The notes under the pieces were generated by a model that worked only from the letters and a program-made list of their open reading frames with translations, was not told where the DNA came from and did not search any database. Source: Theobroma cacao (taxonomy: Eukaryota; Streptophyta; Magnoliopsida; Malvales; Malvaceae). Taken from it: a DNA stretch of 64,000 bases. The stretch spans positions 37,434,918 through 37,498,917 of the forward strand of contig NC_030858.1 of NCBI RefSeq assembly GCF_000208745.1. Reading direction: 5' to 3'. The position numbers and the translations under genes are program-made. Below are positions 1 through 10,588 of the stretch, piece after piece (within the stretch, counting starts at the first letter, position 1; every line of letters begins with the position of its first letter).

Positions 1-2040
1 TGAAAGAAGAAGAACAAATTGAAAGCTGTTGGTGAAGAAACAACATCAAAAGAGACAATGGGGGAAGGCATGATTTCCAAGTAGACAAAGTTGAGAGAAC
101 ATGGAATTGTTAGGGGAAACGTGCCCTGGAAATTAAGGAAGCTTCAAGATCAAAGAAAGGTGGTTGGTGAAGAACCAACATTGATACAGACACAACCAAA
201 GGGTGCATCCCTCCCCTCTGCCAATCTAATTAATACACAATGACCTCCTTAAAACAATTCAAATCTTTTGTGCTGTGATCATAGACAATAATGTAGTTCA
301 GGATTTTTGAACCCATGCTTATCTCATGCTTAGACTGTACACCTTTAGTCTCAAGTCCCAACTTGCCTTTGCCATGGCCAACCAACCAACCTCTCCTTTC
401 CTTAGGGTACTCTTTAAAGGTTGATTTGTTGGCTTTGTATTTGCCTCAAGTGGTCCTTTCAAAATACACCCTTTTTTCTTTTTTCTTTTTTTCTCATAAC
501 AAAAGACTACATCTTAATTATGTAATTTATTTTCAGTCAACAATTTCAGTCGATATTATTTATGTGTATATATATATTTGAAATAACATATTTTCCTTAA
601 AAATTCTCACTTTAAATTTGTTTTAAAGTATAACACGGCATAAATAACTTCACAAAAATTAATAATATGATCTAAGTCGTATTCTCGACCTTGACTAATT
701 AACTGTTACCACGTGCTTATTTTAAAAGTTAGGCATATGTGAAGATGTATGTTTGAAATCCAAATTTCTTAAATAATGTGCTGCAAAATCTCATGATATT
801 ATAAAATCATAATAAAAAATGTAATCTATACTATCATAATACAATGGAAACTTGATTGTCCATCTTATTACGAAAGCCTAATTGTTTTATCTTGAAAGGG
901 AAAAATTGGTGGCCATAACTTTCTTAGGCCAACCATCTTCATGACCTAAACCTAAAAAAATAAAAAAGTCCAAAGAGCAAAGCAGGCTCCACAAATTAGC
1001 TAACCATCACATTTTTCTTATGGTAAATTTCATCTTTTTTTTTTGGCGATTTCGCTTTTCTTACTTAATAATTTAGGGTTTTTACTATTACTATCTTATT
1101 GAGTATTTTTATTTCTTAATCAGTATTTTTGTAATTAACATCTGTTCTTAGAAGAGATTAGACCGTTAATTTTATTTAGTAAAATTATATTAATATTTTT
1201 AAATGAATAAAAAAATTAATACAAGTTATTTATAAAAAAATTATTAACAAGTATTAATTGAAAAAAAAAACATGCTTTTCAAAAAAAAATTGAAAAAAAA
1301 ACATAAGGTATCGTGTGAAAAATATTTACATGTGTTTATAAAACCTTTTAACTTCCTTAAAAAAGTAAGCCTTTAAGTCACTTTCCTTTTCCAATTTTGT
1401 TCTTTTTCCCGTAAATTCTTCTCTTCTCTTTGTTCCCCCTAAATAAATAAATAAAAAGAACTCCAAAAACTCGCCGACTTATTTCGACCTGATCGTCTTC
1501 GCCACCGTGCACTGGGTGCGCAATTAAACCGCACTTGTTCTGACAGCTAAAAGACCAACCGGGCGGTACAAAGTTGACCCCACGGCTGACCTGGCGGCAA
1601 GGCCCGCTAACATCCACGTGGCGGGATCAGAAGGCACCTCGGCCCATGATGATTGAAAGACGACTTTTTTTACTTTTTCTGGGCCTCGAGGACCGTAAAA
1701 CCGTTGATGGGACATTTCAAGTACTGGGCCCCATGGGCTTAGAGTGGGGGAGACAGGCCAGGAATCTCTGTCGTTGTGTCTTTCCCACTGTTTTTCCAAC
1801 TCAGTGAGTCAGAACAGACTCGTCCGAGTTTTTGCGGTAACAAAAACACACAACTTTTGACTCAGTGCAGTAGATCAGGTGAAGTTTTGCCACGTGTAGG
1901 GCTGAGATCTTTCAGACAAATCAGAGGGACGTGCCAAAAATGGGGCCGGCCTTGAAAATGTATGTGTCACTTCTCTTTAAAGAATGTTGCTTTTGGCCTT
2001 TATCCCCCCTCCCCCCAAGAACCCTACTCATCCCTCTATA
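1..2040. other. Gene-free AT-rich region with a GC-richer, cis-element-rich island
   Basis: No open frame here resembles a known protein. Most of the stretch is AT-rich, with homopolymer runs. A short direct repeat of the words TTGGTGAAGAA..CAACAT occurs near 30-48 and 165-182. Between about 1480 and 1960 the base composition becomes clearly GC-richer, and bZIP/bHLH-type boxes are present (annotated separately). It may be a promoter or the edge of a gene outside the window. I cannot tell which. Confidence 0.5.
1480..1960. promoter_or_regulatory. Candidate regulatory island with G-box/ABRE-type motifs
   Basis: A perfect G-box (CCACGTGG, inside CCACGTGGC) lies at 1614-1622. A second CACGTG lies at 1891-1896 (GCCACGTGT), and an ACGTG core at 1928-1935 (GACGTGCC). 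TGAGTCAG, a GCN4/AP-1-like word, is near 1804-1811. In plants these are binding sites for bZIP and bHLH factors, including ABA-response factors. The island is GC-richer than its surroundings. No downstream coding exon was found on either strand, so the gene it may serve is unknown. Confidence 0.3.
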
Positions 2041-2059
2041 ATTCCTCTCTTTAAATTTT

Positions 2060-2600
2060 ATTGCTTTCTAATTTAAACCCTTTAATTTATTTCGATCGAT
2101 TTTTAAGTATCTCAAATAAAATTATAATTAATAAATTTATATAATCATAGACATTTTGTCACATATATTAGGATTAAATTATTACGTGGACGTACATATA
2201 ATACATATATGATAATGATTGAACAATTGATAAATTTTCATAATTTTATTATTTTTTACTTGAAACCCTTTAATTTATCTCAAATGATTTTTAGATATAT
2301 CAAATAAAAGTGTGAATCTTACGTAAATGATAAAGATTGGAAGATTGATATACTTTTATCGTTGTAGACATTTCGTTACACACGTTATGATTAATTCATT
2401 ACGTGAACGTGTGAAAGATAAGAATTGAACAATTAATATTTTTTTTTGTCGTTGTTATCGTTTCACTACATATATGTTATAATTAATTCATTACGTGAAC
2501 GTGCAAAGGATAAGAGTTGAACAATTGATAAATTTTTATCGTTGTTAACGTTTCGCTACATTCATAATGACTAAATCATTGAAAAATCGATCTCATTTAA
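2060..2600. repeat. Diverged tandem repeat (about 190-bp unit plus partial copies)
   Basis: Two long imperfect copies run from about 2069 to 2250 and about 2259 to 2440. Both begin with an AACCCTTTAATTTAT word and contain ATTACGTG(A/G)ACGT and GATTGAACAATT-like words. A shorter third copy (about 2455-2545) repeats ATTCATTACGTGAACGTG and TTGAACAATTGATAAATTTTTATCGTTG. A partial fourth copy follows. No terminal inverted repeats or coding sequence were seen, so this may be a decayed non-autonomous element or a local tandem array. Confidence 0.6.
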
Positions 2601-3191
2601 GATATGTATTGCATGTTTAATTAAGTAATTCGTGTATTTCACGTAAGTTCATCGAACGTTAATCAACGTGTTTTTTTTTTGTTAAACATGTGTACAGGAA
2701 TAATTTATGGAAAAAAAAATCATGAATGAATGAAATTAAACTAGATAATTGGTTGAATTCAAACATATTTTTTTCTTGACTCTAATGATGTGTTATTGAA
2801 AGTATGATAAAAAAAATTATGTGTAAATGTGTTTCTCTCTTTGGGAGGGAAAAATCTAAGATAATGGCTAGGATAAACAGAAACATGGACAATGAAACAA
2901 GGGCTGATAATCATTTAGTGGCAAGAAAGTAAGCAATTTGTTGTAACTCACTGTTACCTGCCCATGCAATTGGGCCTTGATGATTTGTTGGGGAATGGTG
3001 GTTGGGTTTTTATAAGGACAGCCTCAAATAAGCTAACTGGGCTTAGAAATTTGATTATGTTTTTATATATTTTATAATTTTTTATGTGACACGATAATAA
3101 TACGATAAGAACATTAAATAAGAACATTAATCTTAATCATGTCGATATGATTAGCATACGAAAATTTCGTGTATTAAACGTATGGCAAAAG

Positions 3192-3488
3192 TTAAATGTG
3201 AGGATGCAACAAAAGTAGGCCTGGCCAGTGGATGATATGATACTCTGGTAACAGAAAGCCCCACAGGCATTGCAAGGGGTTATTAGCTATAGGTCCTTGC
3301 CTCCATTGAGGAGTCCTGGTAGCCCCACAATGCCAGCATGTTCTTCTTGAATGCCTTCTTTGGCAAGGAAGAAGCCCTGGGAGAGTTTTGAGTACAAAGG
3401 TGCAAGAATAGAAGGGGCTAGCTGCCAATGCCAGTGCAGCCTCCTGCTTAGATTCGTGGGAGTTTGATTGTTCTAACACATCTAACAT
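3192..3488 (-). pseudogene. GATA zinc-finger relic
   Basis: The minus strand reads a clear first half of a plant GATA finger: CWHCGATRTPQWRQGP, matching [16 protein letters not shown] of the intact GATA gene that starts 2.1 kb away on the same strand. After the GP the match continues only in another frame. A +1 shift puts the second cysteine pair (C-N-A-C) out of frame. A following deletion then restores the frame at LLPEY. Overall 18 nt are missing compared with the intact gene, so one Cys-Cys pair is lost and the finger cannot fold. The context upstream does not match a normal GATA N-terminus. It is most likely the decayed tandem copy of the neighbouring GATA gene. Confidence 0.75.
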
Positions 3489-3489
3489 G

Positions 3490-5600
3490 GGACTTGGATC
3501 AATATTTACTTTCTAACCGCCAGGTTGGTTAAAAGGAGGATTTCGTCTGTGTAGTGCCAAGTACCTTTGGATAGTTTCTTTAGCTTCTCCTTGTCCTGCT
3601 GCTTCTTAGTTATCTTAGCGTGAAGGGTTTCTAAGAAGCAACAACATCTGCAAAATGGTGCAGAGGTTGCCAAACGATGAGATCTCTTGGGTGATTAAGA
3701 AAGAAAGGTTTGCAAAGGGCATGGACATGGCGACAGATGAAGAGCTTGATGACAAAGCAACTTTCTTCTCAGGTTTGTTTATGGTCTTTTCAGACTGTGA
3801 AGGAAATTGGTGTCAATAGCACTAGGGCTCTCATCAGCTTTGTTTTTTCGAAGGAAGAGATCATCTCTGGCACAAATCATCACTTAAAAAAGTACACAAA
3901 ACAACATTTTAACGAGTCAGGGTGTCAACATAGGCATTTGGCATCCTAAAAAACAAGCAGTTTGCAACTATATATATACCCTAAGAATCACAGTGAAAAA
4001 TGGAGGGAAAGCTGTCCAAATAATCTGAAGGTGAAGCTAGTTCAGCATCAAGTCTACTTCAGCTGTCCCCTCTTCCATGCCTTCTTCCTTTTGGGGCATG
4101 AACAAAATCCAAAATACCATCAAATATTTCTCCAGATCGAGACTCCATTAGCATGTTCACTTAAGAGGTTGCATTCATTTACATTGGCTTCCTGTAACAA
4201 AATAACAACAACCAACCCCAAATGAACAAGCTAATAAGTACAATATGTTCTCCAAAAAAGAGTAGTCTTGTATCACCATGCATTCTCCAAGTCATCTCAC
4301 TTAAATAAAAGCTGTCAATTTGGAGGTCTCGAGTATAAGATGGAGAACAAGAAGTACCCAACTCATATTTTCCTTCCCATTTCTCACACATTCTCGGCAA
4401 GAAAGCAAGAGCTCATTGATAGTAAGGAGCTTAAACCCTTTTGATAAACCCTGACTATGTTTTTTTTTTTTTTAATTTGAAAAAAAGTTGAAAAGCACCC
4501 GACCTGGAGACATCTGGACTTCATGGTTGCTTTCAATGTTCTTTGCAAGGTCGAGAGAATAAGAAAATGTTCAAGATTTGCTTCTTATAAATGAAGCTTG
4601 ATGCAGATTAAAAGAAAGTTTTTCTCTTTAATTAAGATTGATTTATCACTTAAGCTGTGAGTTATAGAAATGGGCTTGGGTGAACTATGGGTCTGGTGCA
4701 CTAGAAGGCTGTCCTGTCCAGTGCCAGAATCCGCAGTGCACAGAGCATGAAAGAAGATGCAATTTTCCTTGGAAAAGAGAATTATGTTTCTACACTTTGA
4801 GGGAGAGAATGGGTTTTGCTTGTCTTCAACCAATTTGGTTTATTTGATCTTTATATAGTCTTGGCTATGGATTCTACTTACATCTGAGGGATACATAGTC
4901 TTGGCTATGTATATTAAGGATAAATTATTTGTAATGATGTGATTCAATGAAATTCTTCTCCCTTTCAGCATTAAAAAAGGAAAAAGGAAAAGCAACCCAA
5001 CTTAAAAGAGGGTTTACTGTTCTCTTGTTTCTTGAACAAAGTTCTGTCAATGTCTTGCCTTTTGAAGTGAAATAACCTTTCAGAATTGGGTAAGATTTGC
5101 CATTTAGATTCAATGACCAACTCACCAAAATATTAAGCTTTAAACTTTGATGAACAGCTCTTTCTTTCGCCTTTTTTTCCCCTTTCAAGAATTATGTTCC
5201 TTTGCTTTTCCATAAAGCATTTTGGGGTTTGGTGTCAAAGCACCCAATTGGCTGAAAGAATAGATGATTATGTTGAGCAAGAGACACTAAAAAAATTGCA
5301 TTTAAGAAGAATAAATGAATAGGGTGAGACCTGATACTGTCAAACATGTTAAGCACCTCTAAGATGGCATAAGCATCACTAAACCTAATTTGAAAATCCA
5401 CCCTCCATCCTCTACTTTCACTGAGATATTCTCTGCCTATTCCTGCCTGTCCCTTCTGCCAATTGCCAAACATGTCATCATCTAAGTTCCTACTTATTCA
5501 ATCAATGTACACACTGAGAAATAAGGAAAAAAAAAAAAAGTGAAACAAAAAATTAATATAAGACACAGAACAAGGAAGCTCACTATTTGAAGCTTTCCCG
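3490..5600. other. Region between the GATA relic and the GATA gene; no recognised gene
   Basis: A short plus-strand frame from 3655 (MVQRLPNDEISWVIKK...) runs about 43 codons. It looks protein-like in composition but matches no family I know, and it may be a decayed exon. The rest is non-coding and contains the 3' flank of the GATA gene. Poly-T and poly-A runs lie near 4460 and 5530. Confidence 0.4.
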
Positions 5601-5623
5601 ACTAATAATGATCAATGCCGTTG

Positions 5624-7939
5624 CTATCCAAATGAATTTTCTGGTGGGATTGACAACATTGATGGCATCACAGAAATCGGCAGCTTGGCTTTTTTTCTCA
5701 TTTCTACAACCTTCTTATGAGAGTTGGAGTGCAATGATGACACAAATGTAGGACTAGCAGCAGGACGGTACTCTGGAAGGAGGCGGCCAGACCTGTAGCG
5801 AACCCCACATGCATTACAGAGGGTCTTTGGGCCCATCGGCCCTTCTCTCCATTGTGGAGTTTTTGTGACTTCACAGTGCATACATTTCCTAACAACAACT
5901 GGCTGTTGGGAGGGGGATTTCTTGATCTCACTGGATCCTGAAAGCAATGTCAGGTTCCTTTTCTTCTTCTGTCTCTTTTTGGCAGATTTCTCAGTAAGAT
6001 GGCTTTCTGATTCTGATTCAGAACCAACCAGAGAATTAGATCCTCTGGAGGTAGAGGAGGTGGAGGAAATGAATGGCAATGAGAAGTGCAGGTTGAAGGT
6101 AGATACTCGTCGGCGCTTGCTTCGACTGCGCTTCACTGGGAAACTGAGATTAGGATCAATAGGTGTGGGATTTGCAGCTGAGCAAGAGCTACTGCTTTCA
6201 AGTACAGATACTGGACTGGAGGTCTGGAACTGGTTTGAACCTTTGAGATCAGCAGACTCGCTGTTTAGGGTAATGCTTCTGCTGGAGGATGCTTTGGTAG
6301 TACTTGTTTGCTGGTTTAGCTGAGATGATCCATCACACTAGATACAAAAGGGAAGAAGAATTCAGCACAAAGTCAGATACGAGGTTAAGGAAGATTTTAG
6401 TCCTATCTTGTCCTATAAAATAACCTAAATATATAAAGAAAGAAAAAAGAACCTTCCAAAGGATAAGTTGTTTATCTTTATGGTAGCTGTACGAGGATTT
6501 AGTTGAAAAAAGTAATAGAAAAGACCACCATCCATTTCATAAAAATTATCAGCTACAATGATTGCATAAATGTTTTATAAAATTCGTCATAGAAAGAGCC
6601 ACCCTCCCGTTGGACATCAATCAGAGAGTCACAATCAACAGCATTATCAGGTGGTCCCATCCATTTACTGGCAAGGCAAACCAAGCACTGATTGGGCCTG
6701 CTTGCTTGCATGGACCAAACAGCTGTTCCACAGTGCAACATCATGTGGTGCAAGAGTGCATGTAGTATGCCCATGTTCTTATTGTATCTACAGCACAAAA
6801 TACAGTGCATCTCTTATCTTTGAAAAGTACAACATCTGCCTATTGTCTCAATCTCTTGAACCATTTTCATATTAAGCCTCTTCACCACACTAAATAACCT
6901 GTTTTCACCAATGCTCTGTCCAGAGCACCCTTCACAGAAGAATTTGATCAATAAAGAACAGAATGTCGAAGTACCTTCAGGGGTTTAGAGACACTGCATA
7001 TCTTAGAAACAAAGCTACATCCCTGAAATTGCTTTCAAATAAAGTATGAATGAAAGATCACCAAATTGCCTAATAATGGTTGCTTTCTGAAAAGTAAACC
7101 ATGAATGTCCACATGCAATCATTCATTCAACATAGCACTTGGCGTGCCAAGATGCACAAGGTAGATTGTACAATCCAGCCCAAACTTAATAGACACCACC
7201 AGAACACTAATCCAATAGACAAGCAAAGTTTTCAGCAGGATAAAAGCATGGTTAGGCAAAGCACAGTTTTAGTCCCATGCCATGAGTGATATGTAATGTC
7301 TACTTGTAAACAAGCTCTCCAGCAAGTAGAAATGGTTAATTATTTCAAAAGCCAGAGACACATAAAGAACTTGTATATCCAATTCCCAACCAACATTTCA
7401 TACTTCTGTGTTACATAAGAATCAATGGGCTACTATTTTTTTAATGCATCATATTTCATATTGACTCTAAAGACTATCTGGATAATGTGAAAACAAATTT
7501 AGAAGGAAGAATTCCAATGGTAATCCCATACACACATCAAAATCACCCACTTTCACATAACTGCTTAATTCATAAACATGTGTATTACTCAACATTAGTG
7601 TAAGGGAAAACAAAGGGAACTCACTGAGACAGTAAGGTTTTTTGCCAAATTATCACCGAAAAAATCCCCATAAAAGCCAGAAGACAATCCAGCCAAAACA
7701 TTTGCAGGTGGCGGCTCCAAGTTTTGAAAGTTACAATCCCACTCTTCACCACCCCCACCTCCACCACTATCTTCAAGAGGCAAATGAAAATCTTTTATAA
7801 CATCTTCTCCACTACTACCACCGCCACTACCATCGTTGGCTTCAACATCTTCCAATGGGAAATCCAAATACTTTATTACGTCATCAAAGAAATCATCGTT
7901 GACCCCATTGAAGGTTTTGTCAAACCAAGAATTATTCAT
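5624..7939 (-). CDS. Class A (subfamily I) GATA transcription factor, 342 aa
   Basis: Two exons: 7939-7625 and 6337-5624, with a 1.29-kb intron (donor CTCA|GTGAGT, acceptor ATCTAG). Both exons are in frame and give 342 aa. The zinc finger is C257-x2-C260-x18-C279-x2-C282 ([16 protein letters not shown]...[21 protein letters not shown]), the plant type IV GATA finger. It is followed by the family tail [21 protein letters not shown] basic stretch (KRSRSKRRR, about 174-182) and a lysine-rich run (about 222-232) are likely nuclear signals. The N-terminus is acidic ([17 protein letters not shown]), with Gly/Ser runs and a second FHLPLED echo. [12 protein letters not shown] occurs in the GATA8/10/11 group as I recall it. 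The protein binds WGATAR sites in the nucleus. Arabidopsis GATA10/11 lie next to TPST and GATA13 lies near EDR2-like and UXT1 (recall), which fits the neighbours here. Confidence 0.93.
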
Positions 7940-9000
7940 AATTTATATTCCGATTTTTTTCCGCTTTTTCTCTGTTTTTCTGCTCACACAATAGCAAAAA
8001 ATAAAAAGTTAATTACTAGTACAATAAAATGAAACACATTTAATCCAACTATTTAAACATCAAATGCCAAGTAAAAGAGTTATTATCCAATTTGGAAATT
8101 ACCTTATCAAGCTAAAATTACGCGTTCTATTTATTATGTTTTTTTTTTCACAAAGCAGTAAAATCTTGAGCAATTACTTCATTATCTTAAAAAAATAAAA
8201 ATTTCAAGCAATTAAGGTCTCTAAAGTAATATATTAGGCAAAAATAATAAAGTTTCCTATTTGGGTGAATTTTATATATGGAAAAATTGTCTCTTTCTTG
8301 GTTTGTAGAATCACTTTAAGTCGTCATTTTAGCATGGATAATTACCAAACAAATTACTATTATTAATAAATAAAATATTAAAACTAGTAATATCAGCTCA
8401 AAAAAATGTAAAATTTTTTCTTTTTTCATAAGCTTGTTTGGATACATGGAAAATCAAAATGCAGCCCAAGAAAAAGGTCGGAAAATTGGTAAATAATTCC
8501 CAAAGAAAAAGAGTGTTAGCACCCGTTTTCTTTTCCCTTCATTTCCTTAGTAACCAAACAGAAAGCCAAAGTAAAATGCAGGCATACTGGAGAAGAGAAA
8601 TGTCAAAATGCTAAATGAAAAATCTTTTCTTTTTTTTTCTTTTTAACCCCCAAAAATGGAAAGCAAAATGCAAAGAAACAGAGAGAGAGAGAGAGAGAGA
8701 GAGTGGACCTGGTTTCAAGGAGAAGGTTGAAGGAGAGGCATTGTTTGGATCAGAGGAAAATGAGAGAGAAAATACAAGAGAAAGAGAGAGAGGAAGGAAA
8801 GGGCAGGGAAGGGAAGAAGACGAGATTCCTTTGAATCTCTTTGTGTCTGAGATTGGGATTTTTAGGGATTTTGTGGGGAGAGAGAGACAGAGAGAGAGAA
8901 AGGGAGAAAAGAGTAAATAAGTTAAGTTCATGTGGGAAGGCGCACATGGAGGTGGCTGTGCGGTTCCCTTTTGATCACCGCTCATCTCTCAATCAGAAAA
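7940..9000 (-). promoter_or_regulatory. Likely 5' leader and promoter of the GATA gene, CT-rich
   Basis: Upstream of the GATA start on the minus strand there is an AT-rich stretch. It is followed at 8600-8910 by a strongly polypyrimidine segment (CT tracts on the minus strand), including an (GA)11 repeat at 8681-8702 and further GAGA runs to 8900. Such Y-rich leaders are typical of plant transcription start regions. The transcription start probably lies near 8900. A leader intron between 8600 and 7950 is possible but unproven. Confidence 0.4.
8681..8703. repeat. (GA)n microsatellite in GATA leader
   Basis: Eleven uninterrupted GA units, in a region with further shorter GAGA runs. Confidence 0.9.
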
Positions 9001-10588
9001 TAAACTTTCCATATTAACATTTCTTCTTCCTTTCCTTCCTAAATATTTGTCTTCTCGATCGATTTAAATTAAATCGAGAATCGAGTTTTTTAAAAGAACC
9101 CATTATTTTAAAATACGAGTAATATCTAAAAACATTATTATAAAATAAAATAAAAATTCGATTAAATCGGTTCAATCGATACAAATTTTACATAAAAGGG
9201 TTGATATTTAATAGGGAAGAATTAAGTTAAATTAGGGATTGAGAGGGGAAGGAGGGTAGATCCAAAAGGGTTTCAATTATGTTAAAAAAAGGATGGAAGA
9301 GATCACCGACGAGATGGAGTTGGAGGGGAGGAGAAATCATTGCCTTTTTGGTATTGCAATCTGGGTCCCAATTATTTAGTTGGATCTTCCACATGCTGTG
9401 GTCCCTTATTTTCATTTTCATTCCTTGGCCTTTCTTTCTTTTCATTTTCCATTTTTATTATTTATTTATTTTACCACAAGGTAAAGAAGGACAAAGGTAG
9501 TGATTGTAGGGAATGGGGGTTGGGCACACCTCAATTTTAGGTGCCTGCCTTTTTTACCTCTTGGCTTTGACTGAGGGAAGGATTGGGCAAGCTTTTGCAC
9601 TTGGCTTGTGCCCCTTCAGAATAGCCTTGCAATTCGAGGGCTTGGGTTATTGGGGAAAGCATTTTAAGATTGAATCTTCTTTTGAATAGGGGGGAAATGG
9701 GAAAATTGTTATAGGAAGAAAAGGGGGTGTGTAGCTTGGAAAAGGGTTGAGTGAATCCTTTTCCCTTGTTTCTTGGGGGTTTCCCTTCAAGGTTTAAGTA
9801 TTCAAAGTAGCCATCTCTAGTATAAAGATCGAGACCTATTCCATATTCACAGTAGCCATTTCTAGCATAAAGATCGAGACTTATTTGATTTATATTTAAT
9901 GCATCGACAATGTATAACATATTGAATGTATCTGAGTAAAAAAGGAAAGAGAAATGCAAGGGAATGTAACGTTACTATCCAGTCACCAAATGAAGTTATT
10001 AAATCAACAAACTTGATTGCCTACGTTTAGCACTTGAAATATCCATGTCTTTTGGTCATAGATCTCTACATTCCATCTTTCTGAAACCGACCACATGCCA
10101 AATTGCCAACCTGGGTGGGCCTTTGGTCTTTTGACAAGCCAAGATTCTGCTTTAAGTCAGATGGTTCTGAATCTTTCACAACCATACACCCTCATTTTCC
10201 TAAAGGCACGTTACACCTTTGACCACATTGAAAGAAAGCCCCTTTTCCACACCCTTTTGAACTATCACAACCTAAGAGGACCCCTTGGAGACAGCCTCAC
10301 CTCAGTTCCTATCACAATTCAAATGCAAAACTACTGCTCCTTAAACTAAGTTTTGACCCAGCTGAACGGAAATATAAAACTACATGAGATTGTCATGTGA
10401 ATGCAATAACAAAATCATAAAGCTTTTATCTAATCATAAGTCATCACTATCGAAAAATTGTGATCAATGGTCAAGAGCTTCACAATTAAGCACTCGGGCA
10501 AGATGAATAATAAGCTAATCCCTATTCTTTAATCTGATTTATAAAAATTTTTTTGGCTGTGATCCATATAACCAACAGTCAGTAACAT
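9001..10588. other. Intergenic region between GATA promoter and TPST 3' end
   Basis: No recognised gene. A minus-strand open frame of 140 codons (9537-9959) contains two copies of an LDLY-x-R-x-GY-x-EY motif. They come from an imperfect 45-bp tandem repeat at about 9804-9890. The frame has no family resemblance. The right-hand end probably holds the TPST 3' untranslated region. Confidence 0.45.

Noticed and set aside
315..581. 88-codon plus-strand frame
   Set aside because: It ends in low-complexity AT-rich sequence and matches no family; chance frame.
9537..9959. 140-codon minus-strand open frame with a repeated LDLY-x-R-x-GY-x-EY motif
   Set aside because: The motif comes from a simple 45-bp imperfect duplication. 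The frame has no family resemblance and lies between two well-defined genes.
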